A stretch of 59,033 bases of DNA from UBA9662 sp002729415 (GTDB lineage: Bacteria > Poribacteria > WGA-4E > UBA9662), in the NCBI GenBank assembly GCA_002729415.1, contig PBXZ01000096.1:1-59033 (forward strand), read 5' to 3'. The notes beneath the pieces were generated by a model, which was given only the letters and a program-made list of their open reading frames with translations, did no database searches and was not told the origin of the DNA. How positions within the stretch are numbered: the stretch's first letter is position 1; every line of letters starts with the position of its first letter. Shown here in pieces: positions 16,783 through 25,214 of the stretch. The position numbers were made by a program, and so were the translations under genes.

Positions 16783-18129
16783 CTATTTCCCCCGGAGGTC
16801 GTAACAGACCAGCCGCGGACCGAAGGAGTTCCTGTTCACGTAGAGCAGTCCGCGGCTCACGATGGGCACTCCCCAGGTCTCAGGAGCGCGGAAAAGCTGA
16901 GTCTGGGACAGAATCCTTGCTCCCTTCGGGGAAAGGTCGAGCCAGAGGAGGGTTCCCTGCGCTCCCAGGCACAGGAAGCGACCGTCCACGTGGAGCAACC
17001 CGGCCCGTCCGAGCCGGGCACCCCGAATGTCAATGCCGTCCCGCCACCTTTCGCGACCATTCCTGATTTCATAACAGACGATTTCCGTGCCCGCCGTTCC
17101 GTCCACTCCGTAGAGGTAGCCCTCGTGGGCCACCGGGGTCGTGAACTGGCTGCCAAAACGCTCGGCCTTCCATCGCAGGCGGGCCTTCCCGTCCGCCGTG
17201 AAGTCAACGAGGGCTCCCCCCCTGGTGTAGCTCTCCGTCACAAAAACGGCATTGCCCACCGGGACGGGGGAGGCCGCATTCACGGAAGTGAACATGCGTG
17301 CCCGCCATGGAAAGGCATCGTCCACCTTGCCGTTCTTGGGGTCAATACTGAGCAATCCACCGGTGGGAGGATCGACCATGCCCCCGGTGAAGACCAGCAC
17401 CCGCTCCTTGCCGTGCAGAACAGCCGGAACCGGGGAGGCATAGCTGGCATGCCAGGCATGCCTGGTGCTCCAGAGAAGCCTGCCGGTCCGTTTGTTGAAT
17501 CCACCCACACAGATTCTGCCGCCCACATTGACGATGAGCTGGTCACCGTGGACCAGCGGACAACCTCCCCGCCCGAAAAAGAGGGGAGCGGGACCGTAAT
17601 CCTCCTCCAGGTTCTTTTTCCAGACGAGGTCCCCGCTCTTGAGATCGAGGCAGTGCAGGTCACCCCGCACGCCCACCACGAACACGAGATCACCATCGAT
17701 CACCGGTCCGGAACGGGGTGCATCTTCCATGCCGAAGCTTGAACCCAGCCTGACCGGATAATCGAACTTCCAGTAGCGCTTTCCAGTCTCGGGGTGGAGA
17801 CACTCAATCACTTCCCTGCCGTCCAGGGCATGGACCATCACGAGGTATTCACCGGCCACCACCGGAGGGGCGTGGCCCGTACCGCGCTTCACTTCCCACA
17901 CCGCCTTGAGTCCCTCTCCCGGAAACGGTCGAAGCAATCCGGTTTCTTTCGAATGCAGATCGTGACGCGGTCCCAGGAAGCGTGGCCAGTCCTCGGTTGA
18001 AGCTCCCGCCGGAAGCGCCTTGGGCGGGCCATGGTAGGTCAGGCGATCGAAGATCACCGCCTCCGGTTCGGCCAGGACCAGCGGAACTCCAGCTGCCAGC
18101 AGAATGGGTTTCAGCAATCTACCGATCAT
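16783..18129 (-). CDS. Secreted PQQ-like beta-propeller protein
   Basis: A 448-residue exported protein (signal peptide ending near PLVLAEPE). It carries PQQ-type beta-propeller blades of the form '..G.v.CLd..tGk..W': ECLHPETGKRYWKF, HCLDLKSGDLVWKK, GGFNKRTGRLLWST, LSIDPKNGKVDDA and VCYEIRNGRERWRD. The opening DWPRFLGPRHD is typical of the PVC family of outer-membrane-assembly or polyvinyl-alcohol-dehydrogenase-like propellers. No cytochrome motif is present. It probably binds protein or ligand rather than acting as a PQQ enzyme. The polysaccharide deacetylase gene lies upstream on the same strand across a 172-base gap. Confidence 0.87.
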   Translation of the reverse strand: MIGRLLKPILLAAGVPLVLAEPEAVIFDRLTYHGPPKALPAGASTEDWPRFLGPRHDLHSKETGLLRPFPGEGLKAVWEVKRGTGHAPPVVAGEYLVMVHALDGREVIECLHPETGKRYWKFDYPVRLGSSFGMEDAPRSGPVIDGDLVFVVGVRGDLHCLDLKSGDLVWKKNLEEDYGPAPLFFGRGGCPLVHGDQLIVNVGGRICVGGFNKRTGRLLWSTRHAWHASYASPVPAVLHGKERVLVFTGGMVDPPTGGLLSIDPKNGKVDDAFPWRARMFTSVNAASPVPVGNAVFVTESYTRGGALVDFTADGKARLRWKAERFGSQFTTPVAHEGYLYGVDGTAGTEIVCYEIRNGRERWRDGIDIRGARLGRAGLLHVDGRFLCLGAQGTLLWLDLSPKGARILSQTQLFRAPETWGVPIVSRGLLYVNRNSFGPRLVCYDLRGK

Positions 18130-18301
18130 CCTTACCGGGAGTTTCTCTCATATTGAACCGGATTTCGAAGAGCCAAATATCGGGAGAGCGTTGTCGGTTG
18201 GCAGATACCAGGGCCTGCTCCTCTCGCGAATCAGGTGGGGGGATCTTCCCGGCCGGACAGAAGGACCCGAAAATGTCGCGCCAGAGGCATCTGCCACCGA
18301 T

Positions 18302-19516
18302 TCAGCGCCGGGGCCGGACCGTGAAGGAGGAAGCCTCGCTGAACGGACCAGACCGCGACTTGTGCAACTCGGTGATCATTTCCTCCGACTGGTAGGGCGT
18401 GATCCTGGCAATCTCAGCCGAATCACGCCGGTTCCAGAGTTGCACTTTCCACCAGCAGGTCCGGCCTGGGACGAGCGCCGGGCCATCATAGGTCACTTTC
18501 CGTTCCGTGCTCGTAACCTTCCCACTGTCCCACAGGTCGCCCTCGCCACGGTCAAGGAGGGTCTTGCTGCTGGCCACCAGAAGGCGATAAGCCACCTGTT
18601 TCTGTGCCCACCCATTGGAGGTGGCCTGCCAGCTGAAGTGCGGAACCGCTCCCGAGTTGTCACACCCGGGCTTTGCGGCCCGCAGGCCCAATCGCCGGAC
18701 AATCGGAGCGAAGGGATCCCCGGGCCGCCTGCCGAGATCGACGTAGCGGGAAAGATCTCGAAGGGCGATCACGGTGGCTCCCGATTTCCTGAGGTAGTCC
18801 ATGTCCCTGCGGAAGCGCTCGACCGGGGTGGAGCAATGGCGATTGACATCGGGGACACCGTGATAAGTGAGCACCGTGATTCGCCCGGAACGGGCCTCCG
18901 CCAGTGCCTGCACGATGCGGTAGTCTTCCTGCGCCGCGATCCCACGGGTCATGGTGCTCGGAATGAGGAAGGGGTGGTCGTCCCCCGGGACATAGGCCCG
19001 ACCGTTTCCTCCATTGTCCTCGAGGGGACGTTCGGGGTCCCTCCCCCTGCGCGCAATCCCGTAGCCGAGATCCTGCAGAATGGCGAGAACGCGCCGGTCA
19101 AAGTGCCCGCCCGGGTAGGAGAAGGAAACCGGTTTTGTGATCTGGTTTTCAGCACAGGCGTGATCAAACCCCTTGATCTGCCGGCGAATTTCCCCGGCGG
19201 TGAGAGGCAGCAGATTGGGATGGCTTACGGTATGGCAACCGATCTCGAAACCCTGCTCCTGCAGTTGGCGCACTCCCGTCCAGGTCAGTCGCTGCTCACC
19301 TCCCAGCCATCCGGAGGTAATGAAGAAGGTCGCCCCGAATCCATGCTTCCTGAGAAGGGGCGCCACGGTAATCAAATCCGACTTGTTCCCGTCATCAAAG
19401 GTGAGCACCACCAGCTTATCCGGAATGGGAAGCCGCGGTCCCTCTTCGACTCCTCGGAGTCCGGGACAGGGGAGCAACGTCAGGGCACAGAGAAAAGGCC
19501 CAATCCTCCGGAACAT
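18302..19516 (-). CDS. NodB polysaccharide deacetylase fused to a rhamnosidase-type beta domain
   Basis: A 404-residue exported protein (signal ending near PGLRG). The N-terminal 250 residues form a carbohydrate esterase family 4 domain. Visible motifs are LTFDDGNKSD (metal and base aspartates), GCHTVSHPNLL (the metal-binding HxxxH), FSYPGGHFD, and TYHGV near residue 215. The C-terminal 120 residues (PHFSWQATSNGWAQKQVAYRLLV, DLWDSGKV, TCWWKVQLWNRR) resemble the fibronectin-like domain at the N-terminus of family 78 alpha-L-rhamnosidases. This is a plausible substrate-binding or positioning module. Deacetylation of an amino-sugar polymer is likely; the exact substrate is unknown. It is divergent from the THUMP methyltransferase gene. 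Confidence 0.87.
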   Translation of the reverse strand: MFRRIGPFLCALTLLPCPGLRGVEEGPRLPIPDKLVVLTFDDGNKSDLITVAPLLRKHGFGATFFITSGWLGGEQRLTWTGVRQLQEQGFEIGCHTVSHPNLLPLTAGEIRRQIKGFDHACAENQITKPVSFSYPGGHFDRRVLAILQDLGYGIARRGRDPERPLEDNGGNGRAYVPGDDHPFLIPSTMTRGIAAQEDYRIVQALAEARSGRITVLTYHGVPDVNRHCSTPVERFRRDMDYLRKSGATVIALRDLSRYVDLGRRPGDPFAPIVRRLGLRAAKPGCDNSGAVPHFSWQATSNGWAQKQVAYRLLVASSKTLLDRGEGDLWDSGKVTSTERKVTYDGPALVPGRTCWWKVQLWNRRDSAEIARITPYQSEEMITELHKSRSGPFSEASSFTVRPRR

Positions 19517-19673
19517 GGAGACAATCTGACGAACTGTGCCTCCTCCGTCGAGCAGCGATCATTTCCTGATGATGTCCCCGTGAACTGGTGGCGGAAGCAG
19601 GATTGCAACTCGCCGGGCAACGGCTACAAGCGCGGACCGAAACCGCATCGCCCAGAGACCATCAGACAGGAAA

Positions 19674-20840
19674 ATGCCCGCCCCCACCCCTGCTCCCGAT
19701 CCTGACCGCCTGACGGGCTTTGTCCTCTGTCGTGGGGGACTGGAAGAGGTGGTGGCAAGGGAACTCCGGGAACTGGAGATCGAGGTGGTGGACAAGCGCA
19801 AGCGGGCAATCGAAATCGTGACCAACCTGGCCGGATTCTACCGGGCCAACATGGGGCTACGCTCGGCCCTCAACGTCCTTCGTCCCATCCGCAGTTTCAA
19901 CGCCCGGAACTACGACCTGCTCTACTACCAGTCCCGTAAGACCAACTGGCACAAGCTCTTTCCGGTGGACGCACGGATCCGCATCGACATCAAGGGTCAC
20001 TCCCCCAAGATCACGCACACCCGCTATGCCATTCACCGCGTGAAGGACGGAATCACCGACACCTTCCGCAAACTCTGCGACGGCGTGCGACCCTCTATCG
20101 AAAAGCGCAACCCGGATGTCCACGTGGTGGTCTACCTTGAAAAACACCGTGCCACCCTCGCTCTCGACATGTCCGGAACCCCGTTATTCAAGCGGGGATA
20201 TCGGATCGAACATGGCGAGGCCCCCATGAAGGAAGATCTTGCCGCTGGGCTCCTCGCGCTCTCCGGCTGGGACCGCCGGACCCCGCTGCTCGATCCGATG
20301 TGCGGGTCCGGCACCCTCCTCTTCGAGGCCTGGATGATGGCGGCCGGCATCGCTCCGAATCTCCACCGGCGCTTCGGCTTTGAAGCCCTCCACGACTATG
20401 ACCCACAAGTCCATGCCGCTGAGCGACGCAAGCTGGAGGCACGACAGGTTCAACCGGAGGGAATGCGGCTGCTCGGAATCGAAATCGATGGGGCTACCTT
20501 TCGCACCCTGCAAAAGATCCGCTCCCGGCATTTTCCGGAAGCTCCCATTCAACTTGAGCACGGTGACTTCCGGAACTTCGATCCCGGCGACGAATTCGGC
20601 GCCGCGGTCTGCAACCCACCCTACGGGCTGCGGAGTGGGGCGGAGTTTGAAATCACCCCGCTCTACCAGGCGCTCGGCACCTTCCTCCGCCAGCACCTCC
20701 CCGGACGCTGCGCCGGAATCTACACCGCCAACCATGAGGCCGCACCGCATTTCGGAGGAGACCTCAAGGCCTCGCTACCGTTGCTCAACGGCTCTCTGGA
20801 AGGCCGGCTCTACCGTGTGGCCCCGGATGCGCCCGGATAA
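19674..20840 (+). CDS. THUMP-domain rRNA/tRNA guanine-N2 methyltransferase (RlmL N-half-like)
   Basis: A 388-residue cytoplasmic protein. A THUMP RNA-binding domain occupies about residues 15-175, ending VYLEKHRATLALDMSG and FKRGYR, which is typical of RlmL-type proteins. The methyltransferase domain follows, with PMCGSGTLL as the SAM-binding loop and the catalytic tetrapeptide NPPYG near 310. EIDGA and EHGDFRNF form the acidic and adenine-binding loops. The length equals the RlmL half alone; the RlmK half is absent. It probably methylates 23S rRNA guanosine, but Trm14-type tRNA activity cannot be excluded. Confidence 0.9.
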   Translation: MPAPTPAPDPDRLTGFVLCRGGLEEVVARELRELEIEVVDKRKRAIEIVTNLAGFYRANMGLRSALNVLRPIRSFNARNYDLLYYQSRKTNWHKLFPVDARIRIDIKGHSPKITHTRYAIHRVKDGITDTFRKLCDGVRPSIEKRNPDVHVVVYLEKHRATLALDMSGTPLFKRGYRIEHGEAPMKEDLAAGLLALSGWDRRTPLLDPMCGSGTLLFEAWMMAAGIAPNLHRRFGFEALHDYDPQVHAAERRKLEARQVQPEGMRLLGIEIDGATFRTLQKIRSRHFPEAPIQLEHGDFRNFDPGDEFGAAVCNPPYGLRSGAEFEITPLYQALGTFLRQHLPGRCAGIYTANHEAAPHFGGDLKASLPLLNGSLEGRLYRVAPDAPG

Positions 20841-20990
20841 CACGAACTTCGACGAGCGGATCCAGATGGCCGCGAACAGTTACGGACACGATTTGCCGGG
20901 GAGGGGCAGAAAACAGCCCGGTGCCTCTTTCGGGCAGCTCTTCAAATCAGAACGATGGCGCTCCCTGGGACGCTCATGATCGTTCCCTGA

Positions 20991-22400
20991 TCAGCTCTCC
21001 TTCCCGGAAAGGTCGTGAACAGTCCGGAGAATGGCCTCCTCCGCTCCTTCGTCCCACAAGCCCGGCAATCCGTAGTAGATATTCGACCCACCGCCCTCGT
21101 AGCCTCCTTCCCTGTGAACTCGAAGGGAGGGGATGTAGGCCATGACGTCGTTGGCATTGCCCGCCACCCAGGTTTGCCTGCCGTGCAGCTCGCGCTTCAG
21201 ACGCAGCGCATAATCAACCACCACTTCGCCGCCCAGCGAGATGAAGTCGATCGCTCCACCCAATTTCCAGAACAGGACCGGGTAAGGATACGCTCCCTTG
21301 AGCGTGCCCTGGGATTCGAGTCGCTGCTGAAGAATGCGGGCACGCGCCGCGACGTAACGGTCGGCAGATTGTGCGTCCACCTTCAATTCGTCGGCATCGG
21401 GAAGCTGCTGAAGCTTGAGCTCGATTTCTCGAAAGCGAAGGGAAAGAGAGGGATTGAGCACGGGCATGGGAGCAGAGATTACCTCCTGCACCGCCCGGGC
21501 GAGGTCTCTGCCATAGTGCTCTGCGAGTTCAACACTGCGGCGGGGGAGTGGATTCTGGTCGGCTCCACAACCGGCCCAGAAGAGGGCCGTGGAGCCGGGA
21601 TACGCTTTCTCCAGTGCGATCTGGGCATAGCCTGGATAGTCACCGTTCCATTGTTGGAAGGCCAGGGTGGTGGCGTGGCAGGCATATCCAAAAAGGACCG
21701 CCCGGAGTTCTCCCCCCTCACCCCGCACACTGAGAACCGGCACATCGTGATCAACGGGGCCTTTCAAGGCTCCCCTGGCCCGCAGATCGGGTACCGCCCC
21801 GTAGGGTTTGTTCTCCCGCCGGTTTACGGCAAAGACTGCTTTCCCACTCCCCCACTGCACCTTCGCGGGCGCGAGAGCATCAATGGCTCCCTTCACTGCC
21901 ATGCCTACACGCTTTGGCAGGCGCTCCGCATAATCGTCGATCAGTTCCTGCTGTTCCGGATCGAGGATCGCGTAGTGCATGGGAGCCAGGTTCCGCCCGA
22001 CCACCGGACCGGAATGCGTATGACTGGTGCAGAGGGAAATCTGATGCCGATCCAATCCGAATTCCTTCTTGAGCCGGGTGCACACTTTACCGGCGATTTC
22101 GCGGTCGATTCCCACCAGGTCCAGAGTAATGACCACCCCGCGGTTCCCCTTGCCATCATCGAGGACAAGCGCCTTGGCCCACAGGTCGGTGACCTTCCCC
22201 TCGGCCGGCCTTGCACGTGAACCATAGCCTGCCATCCACATCTCCTGGACAGGCGTGATCCTGACCCGCCCCGCCCCGGCCTGCCAGAGATCCGCCGCCT
22301 GCAGGGCAAACGGCACGAACACCGCAGCGAGCAGGCCGGCACCGGTCTTCCAAGGCAAATTCATCTCACGAGGGTTGCAGGGGAGAGTGAATACCGTCAA
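20991..22400 (-). CDS. Neutral/alkaline non-lysosomal ceramidase-like hydrolase
   Basis: The frame is 469 codons, but the better start is the Met at 22364 (MNLPWKTGAG), which gives a signal peptide ending near ALQAAD. The protein matches the N-terminal catalytic domain of neutral ceramidases, zinc amidases that cleave ceramide. Motifs are GAGRVRITP at the start, LCTSHTHSGPVVG (zinc histidines), FGYACHATTL (third histidine), GCGADQNP and GNANDVMAYIP. It lacks the C-terminal domain of full ceramidases. PVC genomes carry many such single-domain proteins, and their true substrates are probably diverse, so ceramide is not proven. It is divergent from the membrane protein gene at 22621. Confidence 0.87.
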   Translation of the reverse strand: MTVFTLPCNPREMNLPWKTGAGLLAAVFVPFALQAADLWQAGAGRVRITPVQEMWMAGYGSRARPAEGKVTDLWAKALVLDDGKGNRGVVITLDLVGIDREIAGKVCTRLKKEFGLDRHQISLCTSHTHSGPVVGRNLAPMHYAILDPEQQELIDDYAERLPKRVGMAVKGAIDALAPAKVQWGSGKAVFAVNRRENKPYGAVPDLRARGALKGPVDHDVPVLSVRGEGGELRAVLFGYACHATTLAFQQWNGDYPGYAQIALEKAYPGSTALFWAGCGADQNPLPRRSVELAEHYGRDLARAVQEVISAPMPVLNPSLSLRFREIELKLQQLPDADELKVDAQSADRYVAARARILQQRLESQGTLKGAYPYPVLFWKLGGAIDFISLGGEVVVDYALRLKRELHGRQTWVAGNANDVMAYIPSLRVHREGGYEGGGSNIYYGLPGLWDEGAEEAILRTVHDLSGKES

Positions 22401-22620
22401 GGGAAGTCACGAATTGAATCACCGTGAGTATTACCGTAGAGGCGGAGGTCGCCTGGCAAGGCTGACTCCCATTGCCGGTCTCCGCAAGCGACAACGGGAA
22501 AGCCCCGGACCTCAAAATACAGGGAAAGCAGATGCAGAAAATCAGAAATCGATACGAACAATTCTGCTCCTCGGCGGTCTAACTCCTGAACCTCCCCATC
22601 CCGAACTCCACCTGAAGAAA

Positions 22621-23142
22621 ATGCTTCCCGGTCCCAAGGATATCAGCGACCCACACAAGGAGCTGCGCTTCACGCGCGGCGCCCAGGCATCCCTCTTCGC
22701 GATGCTCGCAGCCATCTGCGGAGGAGCCTCGATCGCTATCGTCATTCTCAATCTCCTCCTTGGGGATCCCATCGTCTCCTGGTGGTGGGTTCTCGCGCCC
22801 CTTCCCACCGCCTTCATCTTCTTCCGTCTATCCTTACGCTGTATCCGGCATGCCTACCTCATCCTGACTCCCCTCGGTATTGAGATCTTCCCCTTCTTCA
22901 AACCTCACGAAAACCTCCAGGTCCTCTACTGGTCCCAGATCTCGGACGCTGAAATAAACGAGCACAATCAACTCGTCATTCATTTCAACGAGGAACAAAC
23001 CTCCGGGGTGGTGGCCTCCCTCGCTCCTCTTCTTCCGGTTCGCAGGGAATTGCTGGTCCGTGCCATCGCTGGCCGCATGGATCACGAGTGGATCGATGAG
23101 GACCCTCCGCTGGAGGCTGATGGCCCACAGAGCACGAATTGA
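22621..23142 (+). CDS. Membrane protein with PH-like cytoplasmic domain
   Basis: The frame is open from further upstream; the ATG at 22621 gives 173 residues and a sensible protein. Two transmembrane helices (about 28-50 and 58-75) are followed by a soluble domain. Its strands read LTPLGIEIF, LYWSQISDAEI and QLVIHFN, the pattern of bacterial PH-like domains, and it ends in a helix rich in R and L. The stop codon overlaps the frame of the YbjN-like gene, so the two are probably translated together. Function unknown. Confidence 0.68.
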   Translation: MLPGPKDISDPHKELRFTRGAQASLFAMLAAICGGASIAIVILNLLLGDPIVSWWWVLAPLPTAFIFFRLSLRCIRHAYLILTPLGIEIFPFFKPHENLQVLYWSQISDAEINEHNQLVIHFNEEQTSGVVASLAPLLPVRRELLVRAIAGRMDHEWIDEDPPLEADGPQSTN

Positions 23143-23162
23143 GGCTTGCAGTCACGCCCCGG

Positions 23163-23750
23163 ATGGAACTTGTGGGGCTCGGCAACCCCCATCCCCCTTC
23201 CTTCATGAATCCCCCTGCTTCCCTCCAACTGCAATCCGTTGCAACGGCCTTCGGGCAACAGGGCTGGCACTGCGAACCGGTGGAGGGACGCGAAGTCCTG
23301 GAGGCTCACTTCGAGGCACATCACACTCATATTCATCTGCACGCCCAGGCCTTTCCCCAGCTCAATGCCCTCTCCATCGTGGCCGAGTGCCCCCTCAGCC
23401 CGGAGTCCACGCATCTTGCCTCGGCCGCCGAACTCCTCATGCGCGCCAACAAGCAGCTCACCCTGGGCAGCTTCGAGTTCGATTTCGACCGCCAGCACCT
23501 CGTCTTCCGCATTACGAATCTCTTTGATCGCGAGCAATTCGACGCCGACATCGTCTCCTCCATGGTTCACTGCGCCATCGCCGAACTGGACCGCATCGTG
23601 CCGCTCCTCGGCACCCTCCTGAAGACTCCCGCCAACCTGCTCTCCGATCTCTCCCTTCCCCTCCTGCTTGAACGCGAGGACCTCCTTCCGCCCGTTCCGG
23701 AGGAAAGTGAAGCCGGCCCCCTCGAAGCTGGCTGGGAAGAAGAATTGTAG
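23163..23750 (+). CDS. YbjN-domain protein
   Basis: The open frame begins with a TTG inside the preceding stop. ATGs at 23163 and 23205 are candidate starts; the domain itself begins soon after the second. Residues from ASLQLQSVATAFGQQGW to LDRIVPLLGTLL show the YbjN/type III chaperone-like fold: an amphipathic helix, strands with HTHIHLHAQAF and LSIVAECPL, a helix AELLMRANKQL, GSFEFDFDRQHLVFRITNLF, and a terminal helix. The C-terminal tail is acidic. Such proteins are small cytoplasmic folding or regulatory helpers, and a link to the overlapping membrane protein gene is inferred from position only. Confidence 0.72.
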   Translation: MELVGLGNPHPPSFMNPPASLQLQSVATAFGQQGWHCEPVEGREVLEAHFEAHHTHIHLHAQAFPQLNALSIVAECPLSPESTHLASAAELLMRANKQLTLGSFEFDFDRQHLVFRITNLFDREQFDADIVSSMVHCAIAELDRIVPLLGTLLKTPANLLSDLSLPLLLEREDLLPPVPEESEAGPLEAGWEEEL

Positions 23751-23843
23751 GGAACTCCCACCTCTCCATGTCGGCACCGATCTCAGGAACCTGGGAGGAT
23801 GATTCGATGCTCCAAATCCCCTGGCCCTGGGTCTTGAGATGGT

Positions 23844-25088
23844 TCATTGCGAACGGTTGCCATCGTTCTTTGCCGGCGGATAAAGCGGATTCTCATACCA
23901 GAAGAGACCAAGGTTGGCGACCTCCTCGCAGGTGATCACGTCGAGATCACCATCCGCATCGAGATCAATCAGTTCGATCAGGTCGAATTTCGCTCCCTCC
24001 GTCCCTCCGATATCGTGAGCAATCCAATTCCGGTCAGCAGGTGACGTCGACCACTTCTGCCAGGCCACGCACCTGGCCGGTTCAGACCCCCGGTTGGTGC
24101 TCACCACATCCACCTTGCCATCGCGGTTGATGTCTCCCACCGCCACCGATTTCCCCAGCGGCAATCCAAAGGGCAGCTTGAAGGCATGAGCCTCCCACCT
24201 CACCCCTTCACCCTTGAGTCTCCGGAACCAATCCATATGGCCATTCCGGTTAGTGCAGATCACATCCTTGAGACCGTCCCCGTCCAGGTCCGCCAGCTTC
24301 AGGAACATGACCTCCTTGCCCTGTGACCCGATCAGGTGTTCCTTCCAGCGTCCACCCTGTCCCGCAATCACAGCCCCCGGATGTTCCAGCCACTTCACCC
24401 CGGCCGCCTTGCTCTTCCGATCCGACAGCACCAGATCGGCGTCACCATCGCCATCCATATCGTGCCTGTCGATAGTCATGATCCATCCTGCGTCATACAG
24501 CCGATGAAACGTCCAATCCGCCAGCGCACGCGGATTCCGCGGGGATCGCAGCCAACCGACCGAACCGTTCTTTCCCTTTGATCCCACCACGAGATCAATT
24601 CCATTCATGCCGTCAACATCCATGGGAACGGCATACATCCAGCTCTGCTTCTTCCGGGTGACCGGAAAGGCCTCTGTGCTCCAGGCCGCTGCTTCGAGAT
24701 ACTTCTGCTTCTCTTTCGGAGCCCAGTGAATGAAGACGGTTCGGTTGCCTCCTTCACAGCTGCTCACCACGTCCTGCGCGCCATCGCCATCGAGATCCAC
24801 GAAGACGGCATCTTCCGGCGCAGCCACCTTTCCCACCGTCACGGCTGGCCACTTCTCCTTCACCCTGCCCGGACCGGGGTTGACGGTCACCCGGATGACC
24901 CCTCCCTCTTCCCAGCCGGTGGTAAAGTCGAGATGCCCGTCCCCATTGACATCCGCGGCCCGCACCCCATCAGCGCCCCTGGAGGAATTATCGATGGGGT
25001 GACGCTGCCATTGGCCCTGGACCGCTTCTGGCAGCGCCAGAAAGATGAGAAGATAAAGGCAAAAAAGGCGAATCGCAGACATATCCAC
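23844..25088 (-). CDS. Secreted FG-GAP/VCBS repeat protein
   Basis: A 414-residue protein with a signal peptide ending near AVQGQWQ. The mature part is a beta-propeller of FG-GAP/VCBS blades with calcium loops ADVNGDGHLD, VDLDGDGAQD, MDVDGMNGID, HDMDGDGDAD, ADLDGDGLKD, GDINRDGKVD and IDLDADGDLD. The final blade ends GLFWYENPL. It lacks the ASPIC/UnbV domain found in the paralogue at 10819. It is transcribed divergently from the DUF1549/1553 gene, with 126 bases between the starts. It is probably a surface or periplasmic binding protein. Confidence 0.88.
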   Translation of the reverse strand: MDMSAIRLFCLYLLIFLALPEAVQGQWQRHPIDNSSRGADGVRAADVNGDGHLDFTTGWEEGGVIRVTVNPGPGRVKEKWPAVTVGKVAAPEDAVFVDLDGDGAQDVVSSCEGGNRTVFIHWAPKEKQKYLEAAAWSTEAFPVTRKKQSWMYAVPMDVDGMNGIDLVVGSKGKNGSVGWLRSPRNPRALADWTFHRLYDAGWIMTIDRHDMDGDGDADLVLSDRKSKAAGVKWLEHPGAVIAGQGGRWKEHLIGSQGKEVMFLKLADLDGDGLKDVICTNRNGHMDWFRRLKGEGVRWEAHAFKLPFGLPLGKSVAVGDINRDGKVDVVSTNRGSEPARCVAWQKWSTSPADRNWIAHDIGGTEGAKFDLIELIDLDADGDLDVITCEEVANLGLFWYENPLYPPAKNDGNRSQ

Positions 25089-25214
25089 CCCCCCCTAACG
25101 CGCCAGGCCCCGGGAGCAACAATAATCTGGCCTGAGACGTTCATCCTCAGAGAATAGTGGTCCACCCGTGCTATTGAGGCTCCCGGGCAAATAGGCTAGA
25201 AACCCACCCCTCGG

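Noticed and set aside
18104..19705. Plus-strand frame of 533 codons opposite the NodB gene
   Set aside because: Antisense to a gene with clear CE4 motifs; composition typical of a shadow.
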